Positions 16,213-16,627 of a DNA stretch of 16,627 nt are shown one piece after another. The number at the start of each line of letters is the position of its first letter. The first letter of the stretch is position 1. The DNA is from CAZBQG01 sp964493945 (GTDB lineage Bacteria; Pseudomonadota; Alphaproteobacteria; Rhodospirillales; UBA2165). Below the pieces are notes generated by a model. That model was given only the letters and a program-made list of their open reading frames with translations. It was not told where the DNA came from and made no database searches. The stretch spans positions 1-16,627 of the forward strand of contig CAZBQG010000078.1 in NCBI GenBank assembly GCA_964493945.1. The letters are read 5' to 3'. Position numbers and translations under genes: made by a program.

Positions 16213-16242
16213 ACCTTAATTGGCCATCCCGGCGCGCGTTGG

Positions 16243-16581
16243 TTAAAGAATGTCAAAGACAGATTCTGGAGGCCGCCCCACCGCCGCGCGTCCATTCGCC
16301 AGCACAATTGGACGCTCGATAAGAATGGGGTTCTCAGTCATGGCATTGATCAGCACCTCGCTGCCCAGATCCTGGTTATCCAGCCCCAATTCCCCGTAGG
16401 GCGCCTCTTTCTTGCGCATGAGATCGCGGGCGCCCGACCCAGCAGATCCAAAAATTTTGCAGAGTTCCCGCATCCGGCGGCGTCTTCAAATATTCGATGA
16501 TGTTCGGCTCAATGCCGCGCTCGTTCAGCAGCTCCAGCGGTTTGCGCGATTTGGAGCATTTCGGATTATGATAAGAGTTAT
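16243..16581 (-). pseudogene. arsC: Arsenate reductase (ArsC, glutaredoxin-type) broken by three -1 frameshifts
   Basis: Reading leftward, the three - strand frames together give one ArsC: ITL, then YHNPKCSKSRKPLELL to YLKTPPDAGTLQ, then FLDLLGRAP, then RDLMRKKEAPYGELGLDNQD to the stop at 16243-16245. The catalytic Cys loop NPKCSKS, the RDLMRKKEAPY helix and the C-terminal NPILIERPIV and GRPPESV arginine motifs are all present, as in enzymes that reduce arsenate with glutathione and glutaredoxin. One base is missing at each of three places: at or near 16573 (CTTAT for CTTTAT), within 16450-16458, and at GGG 16428-16430. The longest unbroken frame with a start covers only 16243-16473. The true start is unresolved; the frame containing ITL is open to the window edge with no ATG. 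It lies 30 bases upstream of the ABC gene. Some members of this fold (Spx/YffB-like) are not arsenate reductases. Confidence 0.8.
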
Positions 16582-16627
16582 GGCTGAATCTGGTGTTTGA
16601 ACATTTGAAAAGAAGCGGCGTATCAGG

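Noticed and set aside
1..16627. CRISPR array, tRNA/rRNA genes, insertion sequences or phage genes
   Set aside because: No regular direct repeats, cloverleaf-like segments, transposase or integrase motifs were seen on either strand.

Overview
The window reads as one contiguous piece of an alphaproteobacterial chromosome, most likely Rhodospirillales-like and possibly environmental. This is judged from the protein families and from tightly packed, often overlapping genes; no rRNA or other marker fixes the genus. Coding density is very high and no gene-free stretch exceeds about 82 bases. I see no tRNA, rRNA, CRISPR array, insertion sequence or integrase.

Left part (3-6739), surface polysaccharide locus on the + strand. 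It opens inside an AsnB-type amidotransferase that lacks its N-terminus. Next comes the front part of a SAM methyltransferase, which ends abruptly near 1985-2000. There it meets, tail to tail, the front part of a GT9 (heptosyltransferase-like) gene on the - strand. The simplest reading is one deletion that removed both 3' halves. After a divergent intergenic region with a 7-bp inverted repeat come four glycosyltransferases in a row: GT4, GT4 (broken by a one-base frameshift at 3881-3883), a CgeB-like enzyme and GT4. The last three are joined by 1- and 4-base overlaps.

Middle part (6736-13203), small-molecule module on the + strand. A cytoplasmic 4,5-dihydroxyphthalate-decarboxylase-like protein is translationally coupled to the last glycosyltransferase. 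Then follow a 793-residue fused double class III (CaiB/BaiF) CoA-transferase with both catalytic aspartates in place, a TAXI-type TRAP solute-binding protein with its own strong ribosome binding site and probable promoter, a GC-rich hairpin, and a fused TAXI-TRAP permease. Together they suggest uptake of an organic acid, CoA activation and possibly decarboxylation. The substrate is unknown, and this is the best candidate here for an undescribed pathway.

Right part (13206-16581), - strand. A type I secretion pair, an ABC transporter followed 4 bases later by an HlyD-type adaptor, converges on the TRAP permease with only 2 bases between stop codons. The ABC ATPase keeps Walker A and B but has lost the LSGGQ signature and the H-loop histidine. 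Upstream of it lies an arsenate reductase (ArsC) that is recognisable from the catalytic Cys motif to the C-terminus but is split by three apparent one-base deletions. With the glycosyltransferase, that makes four -1 lesions in the window, all in or next to short base runs. They could be sequencing error or true decay; the sequence alone cannot decide.
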